Assembly: GCF_014651695.1 (NCBI RefSeq)
Contig: NZ_BMXJ01000006.1
Location: 1 to 64,000 of the forward strand
Length of the DNA: 64,000 bases
Direction: 5' to 3'
Source: Nocardiopsis terrae
GTDB taxonomy: Bacteria; Actinomycetota; Actinomycetes; Streptosporangiales; Streptosporangiaceae
Under the pieces are notes generated by a model, which was given only the letters and a program-made list of their open reading frames with translations, was not told the DNA's origin and searched no databases. Both the position numbers and the translations under genes were made by a program. The stretch's first letter is position 1. Every line of letters starts with the position of its first letter. Of the stretch, positions 45,953 to 54,550 are shown piece after piece.

Positions 45953-46845
45953 GCGGGTGGGACAAGATCGAGGCCGTCAGCGCCCTCGAAGCCCACGGGC
46001 TACTGCGTGTACCGATCCGTGTCGTGCGGCGACCGCACCAGATGAGTACTCGGGCCCTGCGCGACAGCTTCAGCGAGCACCGACTCCTGGTGCTGCGCAC
46101 CGCGGCCACCTCCGAGGAACGGAACCTGCCCCGCCTGGTGGGAGCCACACCCGCAGCCGCGGCGACATGGATCGGCAATCTCGTTCCGGGGCTGTCTGTA
46201 CTGGTACAGCCCTATGAGCAGGTGCTCTTCTCTGTCGAACTCGCGGTCTACGAGTCAGTGGTGGTGGCCGAGATCGTTCCCGGAATCTGGGAGCTGGACA
46301 GTCGCCTGACCCCCGCCGTCCTGTTGGTGAAGGACGATGGCCTCGAACTCACCATCCCGGACACCCATCCCCAGATGGCTCGCTTCCACGACCCCCACCA
46401 CGGAACCCGACAGCGACTGGCCCGCGTCGATGACTGGCAGATCGCCACCCTGGTGGCATGGGTTCGTGAACACCGCCGCCACTTGACGGCCCTTCGCGAC
46501 GACCTGGGCCAGCCGTTCGGTCTCAAGCTGCACCACTCCAGCCGCTACGGACTCTCCGCCCAGAACCTCCGCAGCAGTGTGCCCGAACCCGACACCTGGC
46601 AACAGGACACCCCCGCACCTCCGATCAACACGGCCCCGCTCTCCTCGACCGACGCACCCCTACCCGACGGTCCCGTTCTGCTCGACGTGTCCGTCGCCCG
46701 GGAGGAGCACGCCCGCCTGGCCTCGTTCATCGACCGACTCCACCGGGCCGGAACCCGAGAGGTGTATTTGCGTTCAGGTCTGCTCTCGCACCTGGCCATC
46801 AACCTGCGTGAAGCCGGAATCACTGTCAGGAGCGCCCATGCCTGA
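45949..46845 (+). CDS. Unknown protein, possibly ATP-grasp-like
   Basis: 298 aa, not confidently assigned. VLRTAATSEERNLPRLVGA, SVLVQPYEQVLFSVELAVY and EIVPGIWELDSRLTPAVLL resemble parts of an ATP-grasp fold (phosphate-binding R-T-x-S-E region and lid). It could be a diverged partner of the preceding PPDK-like domain. C-terminal third contains LLDVSVAREEHARLASFID. ATG overlaps the upstream stop by 4 bases; its own stop overlaps the kinase start by 8. Confidence 0.6.
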   Translation: MSGWDKIEAVSALEAHGLLRVPIRVVRRPHQMSTRALRDSFSEHRLLVLRTAATSEERNLPRLVGATPAAAATWIGNLVPGLSVLVQPYEQVLFSVELAVYESVVVAEIVPGIWELDSRLTPAVLLVKDDGLELTIPDTHPQMARFHDPHHGTRQRLARVDDWQIATLVAWVREHRRHLTALRDDLGQPFGLKLHHSSRYGLSAQNLRSSVPEPDTWQQDTPAPPINTAPLSSTDAPLPDGPVLLDVSVAREEHARLASFIDRLHRAGTREVYLRSGLLSHLAINLREAGITVRSAHA

Positions 46846-47497
46846 GTTCTGGACCATCGAGGGCATCGACGGCGCGGGCAAGAGCCACCTGCTGTCCCGC
46901 CTGGCCACCGCCACCTCCCAGGTCACCGCACTGCACAAGGACCACCCACCCCGAACCGGGTACCCATGGCTGGACCGGCGCCTGAGCCTCATGCACGAAC
47001 TCACCTGGGGATACGACCACGCCGAACCGGTCTGGGACTACCCGGCGCACTACTGGCTGCACTCCCTGATGGCTTGGTACACGCTCTTCCACCACGCCTA
47101 CGTGGCACCCGCACTCGACCGGGACCGGCCGGTGGTGGTCGACGGCTGGTACTTCAAACACCAGGCCCGCATGACCCTCTCCGGCGACGAACGCCTTGTG
47201 TCCCAGGCCGAAGACGTGTTCTCCGCCCTGCCACAGCCCGACCGGATCGTCCTGCTCACCACCCCGGCGGAGGTGGCCACCACCCGCAGGGCCGGAACCT
47301 CCAAACCCTCCGAACACGGCGCCTTCACCACCAAGCGAGCCACGACCTCCTCAGCGACCTTCGCCGACTACCAGACCCGTACCGTCCGCGCCCTGGAGGA
47401 ACTGCTCAGCACACACCCGGCACCCATGCACACCCTGCCGAGCACCGCAGACGAAACGGACCTCCTGCCCCTCCTACACGGAGAGGTCAACGCGTGA
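46838..47497 (+). CDS. Thymidylate kinase-like P-loop kinase
   Basis: 219 aa. Walker A in TIEGIDGAGKSHLLSRL at the N-terminus, DRDRPVVVDGWYFKHQARM (DR-Y-type region of dTMP kinases), PDRIVLLTTPAEVATTRR. Overall like dTMP kinase, but the enzyme's usual housekeeping context is absent and the lid is altered, so the substrate may be another nucleotide or nucleoside. Third gene of the operon; overlaps at both ends. Confidence 0.8.
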   Translation: MPEFWTIEGIDGAGKSHLLSRLATATSQVTALHKDHPPRTGYPWLDRRLSLMHELTWGYDHAEPVWDYPAHYWLHSLMAWYTLFHHAYVAPALDRDRPVVVDGWYFKHQARMTLSGDERLVSQAEDVFSALPQPDRIVLLTTPAEVATTRRAGTSKPSEHGAFTTKRATTSSATFADYQTRTVRALEELLSTHPAPMHTLPSTADETDLLPLLHGEVNA

Positions 47498-48525
47498 ACA
47501 CCACCGCGACCAGCCCCGTCCTGGCCAGCGAACACACCATGAGCGAACGCCTCCCCGACTACGTCCTCCCCAAGATCCCCCTGGACCTGCTCACCGCCGC
47601 CCGAGGCCGGGCATGGGTCTACCCCAACCGCTCCCTGAGCTTCCTCCTCGGCGGCGACAAACGCGTGGGCAAACGCTTCAACTGGCGCCGCCCCTACTTC
47701 ACCGTCGCCGACGGAGTCCTGCACTGCGTCGTCCCTCCCGGCCAGGACTACACCCACCACTACGCGGAGCTTCTACGCGCGGCCTGCGCCATGACGGACC
47801 TACCGGCCGAGATCACCGTCGAGCGGCCGGTTCCCGGACAGGGGCTGGCATTCGTCGACCACTGGCTTCCACGAAACCTGCCCGCACACGACCTGGCGAT
47901 CCTCGGCTACGTCGAACCCCTCCTCACCCGGCCACCCGCCTCCAGCACCGACTGGAACCACCACCCCGGCTTCGGCTGGCGCACCGCGCGCATCGGCCGC
48001 TCCACCGCACTCCTACTGGGATGCGAGTTCAGCTTCTGGGGTGACCTCGCCGGTGACCTGGTCACCGCCCTGATCACCCGCGGCCACACATCGGGCGTGC
48101 TCTACGTCGGCAAACTCGGCGGCCTCCAGCCCGACATGGAACCGAACACCGTCATCGTCACCGGCACCACCAGCCAGGTGAAGGGCCGCCCCCTCTCCTG
48201 GAAGAGCGCCCTGGACCTCGACCCGGCACTGCCCGGACTGCACGACCGGGCCCGGCACATCACGGTCCCCAGCGTCCTGGACGAAACCCGTACCTGGCTC
48301 GAGCAACACCGTGCACACTTCGACGTGGTGGACCCCGAGATCGGCCACATGGCCCTCGCCGCCACCACCGCCCAGGTGCCCTTCGACTACCTGCACATCG
48401 TCACCGACAACCTCAACGGCACCCACGACCACGGCCTGTACGCCGAACGCAGCACCCCGGTCGCCACCCGGCGCCGCCGCTGCCTGCACCACATCGAAAC
48501 GATCCTGCACCGGAGCCTGGCATGA
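47494..48525 (+). CDS. Nucleoside phosphorylase/nucleosidase-like protein
   Basis: 343 aa. The C-terminal half has ALITRGHTSGVLYVGKLGG, NTVIVTGTTSQVKG, HITVPSVLDETRTWL, VDPEIGHMALAATTAQVPF and DYLHIVTDNLNG, an order that resembles PNP/MTA-SAH nucleosidases (ribose-binding E and the base-binding D-N). The assignment is by pattern only and moderate. GTG start overlaps the kinase stop (GTGA). Confidence 0.55.
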   Translation: MNTTATSPVLASEHTMSERLPDYVLPKIPLDLLTAARGRAWVYPNRSLSFLLGGDKRVGKRFNWRRPYFTVADGVLHCVVPPGQDYTHHYAELLRAACAMTDLPAEITVERPVPGQGLAFVDHWLPRNLPAHDLAILGYVEPLLTRPPASSTDWNHHPGFGWRTARIGRSTALLLGCEFSFWGDLAGDLVTALITRGHTSGVLYVGKLGGLQPDMEPNTVIVTGTTSQVKGRPLSWKSALDLDPALPGLHDRARHITVPSVLDETRTWLEQHRAHFDVVDPEIGHMALAATTAQVPFDYLHIVTDNLNGTHDHGLYAERSTPVATRRRRCLHHIETILHRSLA

Positions 48526-49448
48526 ACCCGACCGCACCCGTCACCCTTCTCGGCTTGGACTGGAGCGTTCCCGACACCCCGCGCCTGCGCACCACCGACC
48601 CCGACCACCCCGAACACAGCCTGCTCCACCCCCTCCTGGGCGAACACGCCTTCCGCGTCGACGGCGAGCAGCGGCGCTGCATCGGCTGGTTCGACCTCAC
48701 CGGAGCCGAGGGCAGGCACGTGCGCTGCCGCACCGACGAGGTCGTCACCCGGGGCAAACAGTGCCGACGCTGCCAGTACAAGGAGGGGTTCATCGCCGCC
48801 CACCAGGCCCACCGCACCCCCGAGGCGCTGCCCGAGAACATCCGCGACTACCTCCGGCAACCGCACTGGCTCTACCTCGACGTCTTCGCCAACGGCACGA
48901 CCAAGGTCGGCACCGCCGCCGACTCACGCCGCCGCAGCCGACTGGCCGAGCAGGGACCCGTCGCCGCCCTCTACCTGGCCCGTACCAAGGACGGCGCCAC
49001 CGTCCGCACCCTGGAGTCTGCCGTCTCCCAGCACTTCGCGCTGCCCCAACAAGTCCAAACCCGCCGTAAGGTCCTGGGCCTGCAGAACAGCATCGACACC
49101 ACCGCCCTCATCACGAAGCTGACCGACCTCGCAGCTCAGGTCACCCCCTACCTGGACAAGATCGCCGACGAACAGCCCGGCACCGAAGTGCTCGCCGCCC
49201 CCGAACCCTGGATACGCCCCGCCTGCTCCACCGCCGTCTTCGAATCCGCCCCCGTGCTCGCCCACCCCGACGACCTCACCCAGGGCACCCACCGGCTGCA
49301 CATCACCGGGGCCGCCGGCCCCGTCGCCGTGTTCTCCACCGAACCCGAGGCGCCCCGCCACAGCGCCGACCTGAGCAGGCTCATCGGCCGATCCCTGGTC
49401 CCGGCCACCACCGAGGACGCTCCCACCGGCGCACCCACCCTGTTCTGA
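48522..49448 (+). CDS. DUF2797 family protein
   Basis: 308 aa. GKQCRRCQYKEGF (Cys pair), HWLYLDVFANGTTKVGTAAD, RRSRLAEQGPVAALYLART and VRTLESAVSQHFALP follow the DUF2797 plan, a GIY-YIG-like fold: Y-L...G...K-V-G-T, R and E. The biochemical role is unknown; GIY-YIG domains are usually nucleases. ATG overlaps the preceding stop by 4 bases. Confidence 0.75.
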   Translation: MNPTAPVTLLGLDWSVPDTPRLRTTDPDHPEHSLLHPLLGEHAFRVDGEQRRCIGWFDLTGAEGRHVRCRTDEVVTRGKQCRRCQYKEGFIAAHQAHRTPEALPENIRDYLRQPHWLYLDVFANGTTKVGTAADSRRRSRLAEQGPVAALYLARTKDGATVRTLESAVSQHFALPQQVQTRRKVLGLQNSIDTTALITKLTDLAAQVTPYLDKIADEQPGTEVLAAPEPWIRPACSTAVFESAPVLAHPDDLTQGTHRLHITGAAGPVAVFSTEPEAPRHSADLSRLIGRSLVPATTEDAPTGAPTLF

Positions 49449-49461
49449 CCCGGAGGACCCC

Positions 49462-50136
49462 GTGCACGAGACCACCCTGAGCGACATCTGCACCTTCTGC
49501 TGCGAGGTGGAAGGCGGCGACGACTCCAACCTCTTCTACGACCTGGGCCTGGCCCGGACCCGCACCGACTACGTGCTCCTGGAGAGCGAACACTTCGTCG
49601 TCATGCCCTGCATCGGCGCACTCACCGACTGGTACTTGCTCATTGTCTCCAAGCGCCACACCCTCTCCGTGGGCTGGCTGGACGAGGCCGAACACGCTGA
49701 CCTGCGCACCCTCATCCCACAGGTCACCGGCCTCATCCGCCGACGCAGCGGTCTGGACAGCCTCGTCTTCGAACACGGCAGCCTCGACTTCCGTGACAAA
49801 GGCGGTGCCTGCTACGACCACACCCACATCCACGTGGTAGCCACCGACCGCGACCACCGACGCTTCCTCGACCACATTCCGGCACCCGTCACCATGCGAC
49901 CCTGCATGGACTGGATCAGCGCCTCCCGCCGCCTGGTCGAGGAGGAACAACGCTCCTACCTCGCCCTGGGCACACCCGACCAGGACTGGATCGGCACCGC
50001 CACCGGAGCACCCTCCCAGTTCTTCCGCCGCTGCCTGGCCACCTGGATGGGCGCCGAAGAAGGGGAGTGGGACTGGCTCACCTTCCCCCAGACCGACCGT
50101 GTCCACCGCATGAGCACGGCCCTCAGCACCAGGTGA
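49462..50136 (+). CDS. HIT-family nucleotide hydrolase/transferase
   Basis: 224 aa. HIT motif H-x-H-x-H in DHTHIHVVATD preceded by SLVFEHGSLDFRDKGGACYD; N-terminal CTFCCEVEGG resembles the HIT zinc/entry region (ICTFC). HIT proteins act on AMP-, GMP- or adenylated substrates through the central histidine. GTG start, 13 bases after DUF2797. Part of the same operon. Confidence 0.85.
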   Translation: MHETTLSDICTFCCEVEGGDDSNLFYDLGLARTRTDYVLLESEHFVVMPCIGALTDWYLLIVSKRHTLSVGWLDEAEHADLRTLIPQVTGLIRRRSGLDSLVFEHGSLDFRDKGGACYDHTHIHVVATDRDHRRFLDHIPAPVTMRPCMDWISASRRLVEEEQRSYLALGTPDQDWIGTATGAPSQFFRRCLATWMGAEEGEWDWLTFPQTDRVHRMSTALSTR

Positions 50137-50213
50137 CCCGCCTCGCGCCCTCACCACGGGATGCTCCGCCCGAACACGGGGTGGGCGCGCGGCCCCGGCA
50201 TAGGCTGGGGCCC

Positions 50214-51110
50214 GTGGCCCACACCGAGGACTTCACCGAGCGCGCCCTACGAGCCGTCCACACCGCCGCCCAGGCCCTGGGCGCCCCCGAGACATCGGCT
50301 CACGAGGGGCCCGAACTGATCCGCATGGGGGAGCGTGCGGTGTTCCGCCTGCGCGGTGGAGCCGTCATCGCCCGGGTCGAACGCTCCGCGGCCAGATGGG
50401 CGGAGGCCGACCGGGAGGTGCGGGCCGCCCGATGGCTGGCCGCACAGGGCCTGCCGGTGAGCCGCCCCCTGCCCGGCGAACAACCCGTTCTGGCCGAAGG
50501 CACCGCCGTCACGCTCTGGGAGGGGGTCCAAGGGGAGTGGACCGTCCCCCGGGAGTTGGCCAAGCTCCTACACGCGCTGCACGGCCTCATCCCGCCGCCC
50601 GAACTCGATCTCCCCGACCTGGACCCCTTCGACCGTGTGGCCGAACGCATCGACACCGCCGCCGGGCTCAGCCCCGCCCAACGCGACCGACTACGTCAGA
50701 CCCATCGCGGCCTGGCTGCCCGGTTTCCGGCCACCAAGCCGGTGCTGGGCATCCACGTCATCCACGGCGACGCTAACATCGGCAACGTCCTGGCCACCCC
50801 GCACGGGGTCGTGCTCTTCGACCTGGACGGCATCTGCTGGGGCCCACCCGAGTGGGACCTGGTCCTGACCGCCCTCTACCGGGACCTGGGCTGGCACAGC
50901 GAAGCCGAGTACGCCGACTTCTGCGAGGCCTACGGGTTCGACGTCACCGCCTGGGAGGGCTATCCCCTCTACAAGCAGATCCGGGAACTGCGCATGACCA
51001 CCTGGCTCGCCCAAAAGCGCGGGGAGAGCCCCGAGATCGACGCCGAGATCGACCGGCGCATCAGCGACCTGGCCGACCCGCGACGCCCACGGGAGTGGAA
51101 CCCCTACTGA
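50214..51110 (+). CDS. APH-family phosphotransferase
   Basis: 298 aa, aminoglycoside/homoserine-kinase-like fold. Catalytic loop VIHGDANIGNVLATPHG and metal-binding VVLFDLDGICWGPPEWDL are intact; N-terminal nucleotide region FRLRGGAVIARVERS. Likely phosphorylates a small molecule or nucleoside made by the operon; a resistance function is possible but not supported by context. GTG start 50214 is chosen at MAHTEDFTERALRA. Ends in a 7-base convergent overlap with the XRE gene. Confidence 0.88.
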   Translation: MAHTEDFTERALRAVHTAAQALGAPETSAHEGPELIRMGERAVFRLRGGAVIARVERSAARWAEADREVRAARWLAAQGLPVSRPLPGEQPVLAEGTAVTLWEGVQGEWTVPRELAKLLHALHGLIPPPELDLPDLDPFDRVAERIDTAAGLSPAQRDRLRQTHRGLAARFPATKPVLGIHVIHGDANIGNVLATPHGVVLFDLDGICWGPPEWDLVLTALYRDLGWHSEAEYADFCEAYGFDVTAWEGYPLYKQIRELRMTTWLAQKRGESPEIDAEIDRRISDLADPRRPREWNPY

Positions 51111-52522
51111 GCAGTCGACACCACGGCCCGAGCCTGGTTCAGGAAGCGGTCCGCCGTCGGCTGCCCACGGTAGGGCCGCACACTCCGGGCGAACGCGTCG
51201 AGGTAGCCCACGCACCGGGCCGAGGACGTCGCCCGCACCTGCGGCAGCACCACGGAGCCCAGATGGCAGGCCTCCTCGACCTCGCCCTGCCCCAGCACGG
51301 CAGCCGCCAACACCAGACGGGTGAAGACCCGGCTGCGCGCGTACTCCTCCCCGATCGAAGACGCCAGGCTCTGCTCCGCCAACCGCCGCGCCACATGGGC
51401 ATGGCCCAGATCGCGATGGCAGTGGGCGACCTCGTCGGAGTACTCCGCATTGTCGAAGTAGCCGATCCACTCCGGATCGGACCCCGGGTCACGTCGACCG
51501 AAAGCCCGCTCCGCCTCGCTCATCGCCTGGAAACACGCGGACTTGTCCTGTCCGGAGGCGTGGGCACGCGCCTCCATCATCAGGAACTGCGCCCGCATGG
51601 TCTGTGTCGCCCGCTCCCCGGCACCGGCCAACGCCGCCCGGGCCAGATCCCGCGCCTCGGCGTGCGCACCGACGTAATTGGCCTGGTGACTCATGGCCGA
51701 GAGCACGCTCGCCCCGAGCAGCCGGTCGCCCGCGTGCGCGGCCAGGTCCAGGGCCTGAACAAAGTAGCGCCGGGCAGCGCCGTTGCGCTGGGCGTCGTAG
51801 GACATCCACGCCAGCGAGAGCACGAACTCCGCGGACACCGCGAACAGAGTCCGGCCGGCCTTCTCCGCGTGGGACTTCCGAAGCAGCGGAACCACCGTGC
51901 CGTTGAGGTAGTGCACCGCCGCCGCTCGCGCGTTGTCACCGCCGAAGCGGTTGTCCAAGGCAGAGAACGTCGCTGACGCGCTGCGGATCGCCGCGACCGG
52001 ACCCTCTGCCACGTGAGCCTCGGCGCCACCGGAGGCGGGCCCTGACACCAGCCAGGAAAGCACCGCGGAACTGACCGCCGAGGCTGGTGGCTGCTCCTTC
52101 ACTCCGGGGAGGTCTTCCACGTCCACACCGGCCACCTGCCCCAGGACTTCGGCGGTCTTCTGCGGGGAGCCGTTCAGGGCAAGGCCCAGCTCCGGTGGGA
52201 CGCGCTCCATCACGGGGGAGGGAATCTCGTACCCGTGCGTGATGCCCTCGACCACCCGTCGGACGGTCTCCTGCTTCCGTAGCTCCCGCTGGCCGCTCAG
52301 GACCCGGGAGACCATCGTCTGGGACAGGTCGCACATCCGCGCGATGGCGTCCTGGGCCAGGTCGGTGTGCCGGAGCAACAAACGGATCAGCGCGTTGGCG
52401 TCCCCTTCGGCCGCGGCCCGCCGCACCTGGGAGATGCGCCAGAACCGCGCGGGAACACACGAGCAGGCGCCACTGCCTCGGCAACGACCACAGTTTCCGC
52501 AGAACACGGGGGTGCCTTCCAC
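51104..52522 (-). CDS. XRE/TPR transcriptional regulator
   Basis: 472 aa. N-terminal cysteine-rich tag (CGNCGRCRGSGACSC), then a helix-turn-helix DLAQDAIARMCDLSQTMVSRVLSGQREL (about residues 55-85, spread over two helices), then TPR-like repeats (ALDLAAHAGDRLLGASVLSAM, HRDLGHAHVARRLAEQSLASS) and a typical C-terminal FLNQARAVV. Probably senses a small molecule or protein through the TPR region. Its promoter carries the same 16-bp palindrome as the operon, so it likely autoregulates and controls the operon (inference). Confidence 0.88.
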   Translation of the reverse strand: MEGTPVFCGNCGRCRGSGACSCVPARFWRISQVRRAAAEGDANALIRLLLRHTDLAQDAIARMCDLSQTMVSRVLSGQRELRKQETVRRVVEGITHGYEIPSPVMERVPPELGLALNGSPQKTAEVLGQVAGVDVEDLPGVKEQPPASAVSSAVLSWLVSGPASGGAEAHVAEGPVAAIRSASATFSALDNRFGGDNARAAAVHYLNGTVVPLLRKSHAEKAGRTLFAVSAEFVLSLAWMSYDAQRNGAARRYFVQALDLAAHAGDRLLGASVLSAMSHQANYVGAHAEARDLARAALAGAGERATQTMRAQFLMMEARAHASGQDKSACFQAMSEAERAFGRRDPGSDPEWIGYFDNAEYSDEVAHCHRDLGHAHVARRLAEQSLASSIGEEYARSRVFTRLVLAAAVLGQGEVEEACHLGSVVLPQVRATSSARCVGYLDAFARSVRPYRGQPTADRFLNQARAVVSTAQ

Positions 52523-52582
52523 TCGAAACCTCGGGGCGGGTGGGTGGCACAGAAGACTACGGGCGCCAGCTCCAGCTCCACC

Positions 52583-52598
52583 ATGACCGGCTTGTCAT
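52583..52598 (+). promoter_or_regulatory. 16-bp palindromic operator, copy 2
   Basis: ATGACCGGCTTGTCAT, perfect ATGAC/GTCAT arms, between the divergent XRE (starts 52522, leftward) and sigma-like (starts near 52620, rightward) genes. It continues into a second overlapping GTCATGAC. Near-identical to 45146-45161. Confidence 0.7.
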
Positions 52599-52619
52599 GA
52601 CCACCATGCCCGCACCGTC

Positions 52620-53657
52620 ATGGGGATGTCAGCGGTTTCTTCGGACAGTGGCCCTATGACCCCAGCGACAACGTCCGAGACTGGCCCTGTGGCTGCGAGG
52701 AGCCCACACCGCACCCGTAACGGACCCGCACTCAGTATCGACCCCGATGGACACTGCCATTCCCCGGCACTTTCGAGGACAGAACCCGATTCCTCCGAAG
52801 CGGGCGACCACAACCTCGCCAGGGGCGCTGTGAGATCTCCGCGCGGCTCGAACGAGTTCGGACCGTTGTTGCCCCGGCCCAGGACCGATGACCCGGTCGG
52901 GCACGGCTACACGGCCTTCCAAGTGGTGCGGTTGGCGGTGTGGGCGGCGCGGGAGTGCCGCTGGGTGAACGGCATGGACATGGTCCACCGAGCCGAGACC
53001 GCCTGGGAAGCGATCACCGAGCACCTGCACCTGGTCGCGGCCCGTCCGCAGGAGACCGAGCTGATCGCCATCGGGTGGAAGGCGATGAAGGCCCAGCACT
53101 ACCAGGACCTCAAAGCCCACGGACTGGGCGGCAAGGACAAAGCCCTGGTCTCCAGGGCGTTCCTGCGCTACTGGACCAGCGCCTCAGCACCCGCTCACTC
53201 CCACGAGGACCTGCTCGTGGACCGCATCGCCCTCGCCCAGATCTGGACCGCCCTCACACCGACCCATCGCCAGGTGCTGACCGCGCTGGCCGAACACGAC
53301 GACCGCCGCCGAGCCGAGCGCGCGGTGAACATGGACACGGCGGCTTTCACCCGGACCTTGGGCCGAGCCAGACGGGCGTTCTTCGCCCTGTGGCACGAGG
53401 GCGAGATTCCCTCGAAGATGTGGGGTTATGACCGGCCCGGGGCGCGCCATCAGAACGTGATGTACCTGGTGCGGCTGCGCAAGCAACGCGCCCTCAAACG
53501 CAAGGCCGCAGGCACGGTGCCCCGCCAGGAACATCGCCCGCCCAAGGAGTTGGGGTGCCCAACAGCGAGCTCCTGGCCCGCTTCGAGGGAGGAGAGACCC
53601 ATGCCTCTCTGGCCCGGGAACTCAGCGTCAGCGCGGACCTCATCAGGGCCCGTGTGA
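52620..53657 (+). CDS. Sigma-factor-like/helix-turn-helix protein
   Basis: 345 aa as open frame. The N-terminal about 85 residues are low complexity, so the start is uncertain. GYTAFQVVRLAVWAAREC, AETAWEAITEHLHLVAARP, then ALTPTHRQVLTALAEHDDRR and RAERAVNMDTAAFTRTLGRARRAFF resemble sigma70 region 4 DNA-binding. The last about 35 residues (from GCPTASSWP) lie over a second frame with better coding character, so the true C-terminus may be nearer 53550. Divergent from the XRE regulator and sharing its operator region. Confidence 0.6.
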   Translation: MGMSAVSSDSGPMTPATTSETGPVAARSPHRTRNGPALSIDPDGHCHSPALSRTEPDSSEAGDHNLARGAVRSPRGSNEFGPLLPRPRTDDPVGHGYTAFQVVRLAVWAARECRWVNGMDMVHRAETAWEAITEHLHLVAARPQETELIAIGWKAMKAQHYQDLKAHGLGGKDKALVSRAFLRYWTSASAPAHSHEDLLVDRIALAQIWTALTPTHRQVLTALAEHDDRRRAERAVNMDTAAFTRTLGRARRAFFALWHEGEIPSKMWGYDRPGARHQNVMYLVRLRKQRALKRKAAGTVPRQEHRPPKELGCPTASSWPASREERPMPLWPGNSASARTSSGPV

Positions 53658-53719
53658 ACAAGGCCCGCGCTGAAAAGGGACTGTCCTCTGACGGTCGGGC
53701 GGTATCAGCGCTTTTCTGA
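53555..53719 (+). CDS. 54-aa helix-turn-helix protein
   Basis: Starts GTG 53555 with AAGGAG (53544-53549) upstream. Sequence NSELLARFEGGETHASLARE then LSVSADLIRARVNKARAEKG has a homeodomain-like helix-turn-helix pattern. It overlaps the end of the sigma-like gene in another frame. Either a separate small gene, or the real C-terminus of that gene after a frameshift. Confidence 0.55.
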   Translation: MPNSELLARFEGGETHASLARELSVSADLIRARVNKARAEKGLSSDGRAVSALF

Positions 53720-53942
53720 GAGATTCTGCCCCTTCTTTTCGTATGGGGTTGAAGAACCTCGTTCACCCAAGCGAACATCGACCAGCCCTGCGGGGACAGC
53801 GCATTCCTTGCGGGACTTGGGGGTTTTTGTGTCCTTTGTGTGGTGTGGGTGGGAAGCGCAGTTCCGGGTGGCGTACGACCCCGGGGCCATTGACACCCGA
53901 CCAGGCCACACCTTGATGAAGAACGAAAAAGAAAGTGGAGGC

Positions 53943-53977
53943 GCCCCGACACGGTGCTACCAACACCGCGCCGGGGC
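53943..53977 (+). promoter_or_regulatory. Two-tier hairpin upstream of 54011
   Basis: Outer stem GCCCCG (53943-53948)/CGGGGC (53972-53977) and inner stem CGGTG (53952-53956)/CACCG (53964-53968) with a CTACCAA loop and symmetric 3-base internal loops. It lies 33 bases before the next gene's start, so it may be a terminator of upstream transcription or a structured leader. Confidence 0.5.
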
Positions 53978-54010
53978 TTAATCCCCACCTGGAATCAGCA
54001 GGAGGAGATC

Positions 54011-54550
54011 GTGGAAAAGCATAGCGGGCGGCATCGCAAGCGCCGACAGGGCTGGGGCGAGCATCTGCGTTGGGCCCTCGGGGCGGTGCTCGCCGCTGTG
54101 TTCTGCAGCCCGACCGGGCAGAGCACTCGACCGGTGGCCGAGGTGCGTCAACCGCTGCCGGTGCGGCGTGTGCCCCAAGGCCGTGAACCTGGCCTGGGAG
54201 GGACTGCGGGCCAGGTGGGTGTGAAGGTTCCTCGGCCCCGTGCTGGGCACGCACGCACGAGCACGCACGCAGCCGGGCCGCCGCCCCACCAACGGGCGTT
54301 GTACACGGGGCCGTGTGGGTGGTGCGAGGACGATGACGGGGTGCGCGGGGTACGCCTGTACCTGGCCGCGCACGAGAAGAACCAGCACGCCCAGCGTCGC
54401 ACGAAGGCGGTGCCACCCGTGCCTCGCCAAAAGGGCTCAGCACCGGGGCGTGCGGGAGCGGGCGGAGGCAGTGGCGAACCGCCTCTTGATATGAGCGATT
54501 TGGCCGCAGTGGTGCGTCAGTGGCAGGCGCTGCGGCAACCCGTGGCCTGA
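54011..54550 (+). CDS. Hypothetical protein with one N-terminal hydrophobic segment
   Basis: 179 aa. Basic start (EKHSGRHRKRRQGWGEH), hydrophobic stretch LRWALGAVLAAVFCS (single membrane helix or signal), then a Pro/Gly/Arg-rich region, CGWCEDDDGVRGVRLYLAAHE and a C-terminal DMSDLAAVVRQWQALRQ. Start GTG 54011 is well supported by AGGAGGAG just upstream. No family recognised; such proteins occur among conjugative or plasmid-type genes. Confidence 0.6.
   Translation: MEKHSGRHRKRRQGWGEHLRWALGAVLAAVFCSPTGQSTRPVAEVRQPLPVRRVPQGREPGLGGTAGQVGVKVPRPRAGHARTSTHAAGPPPHQRALYTGPCGWCEDDDGVRGVRLYLAAHEKNQHAQRRTKAVPPVPRQKGSAPGRAGAGGGSGEPPLDMSDLAAVVRQWQALRQPVA

Noticed and set aside
46838..47497. Housekeeping thymidylate kinase
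   Set aside because: Island location and coupling to unrelated nucleotide enzymes make a specialised role more likely.
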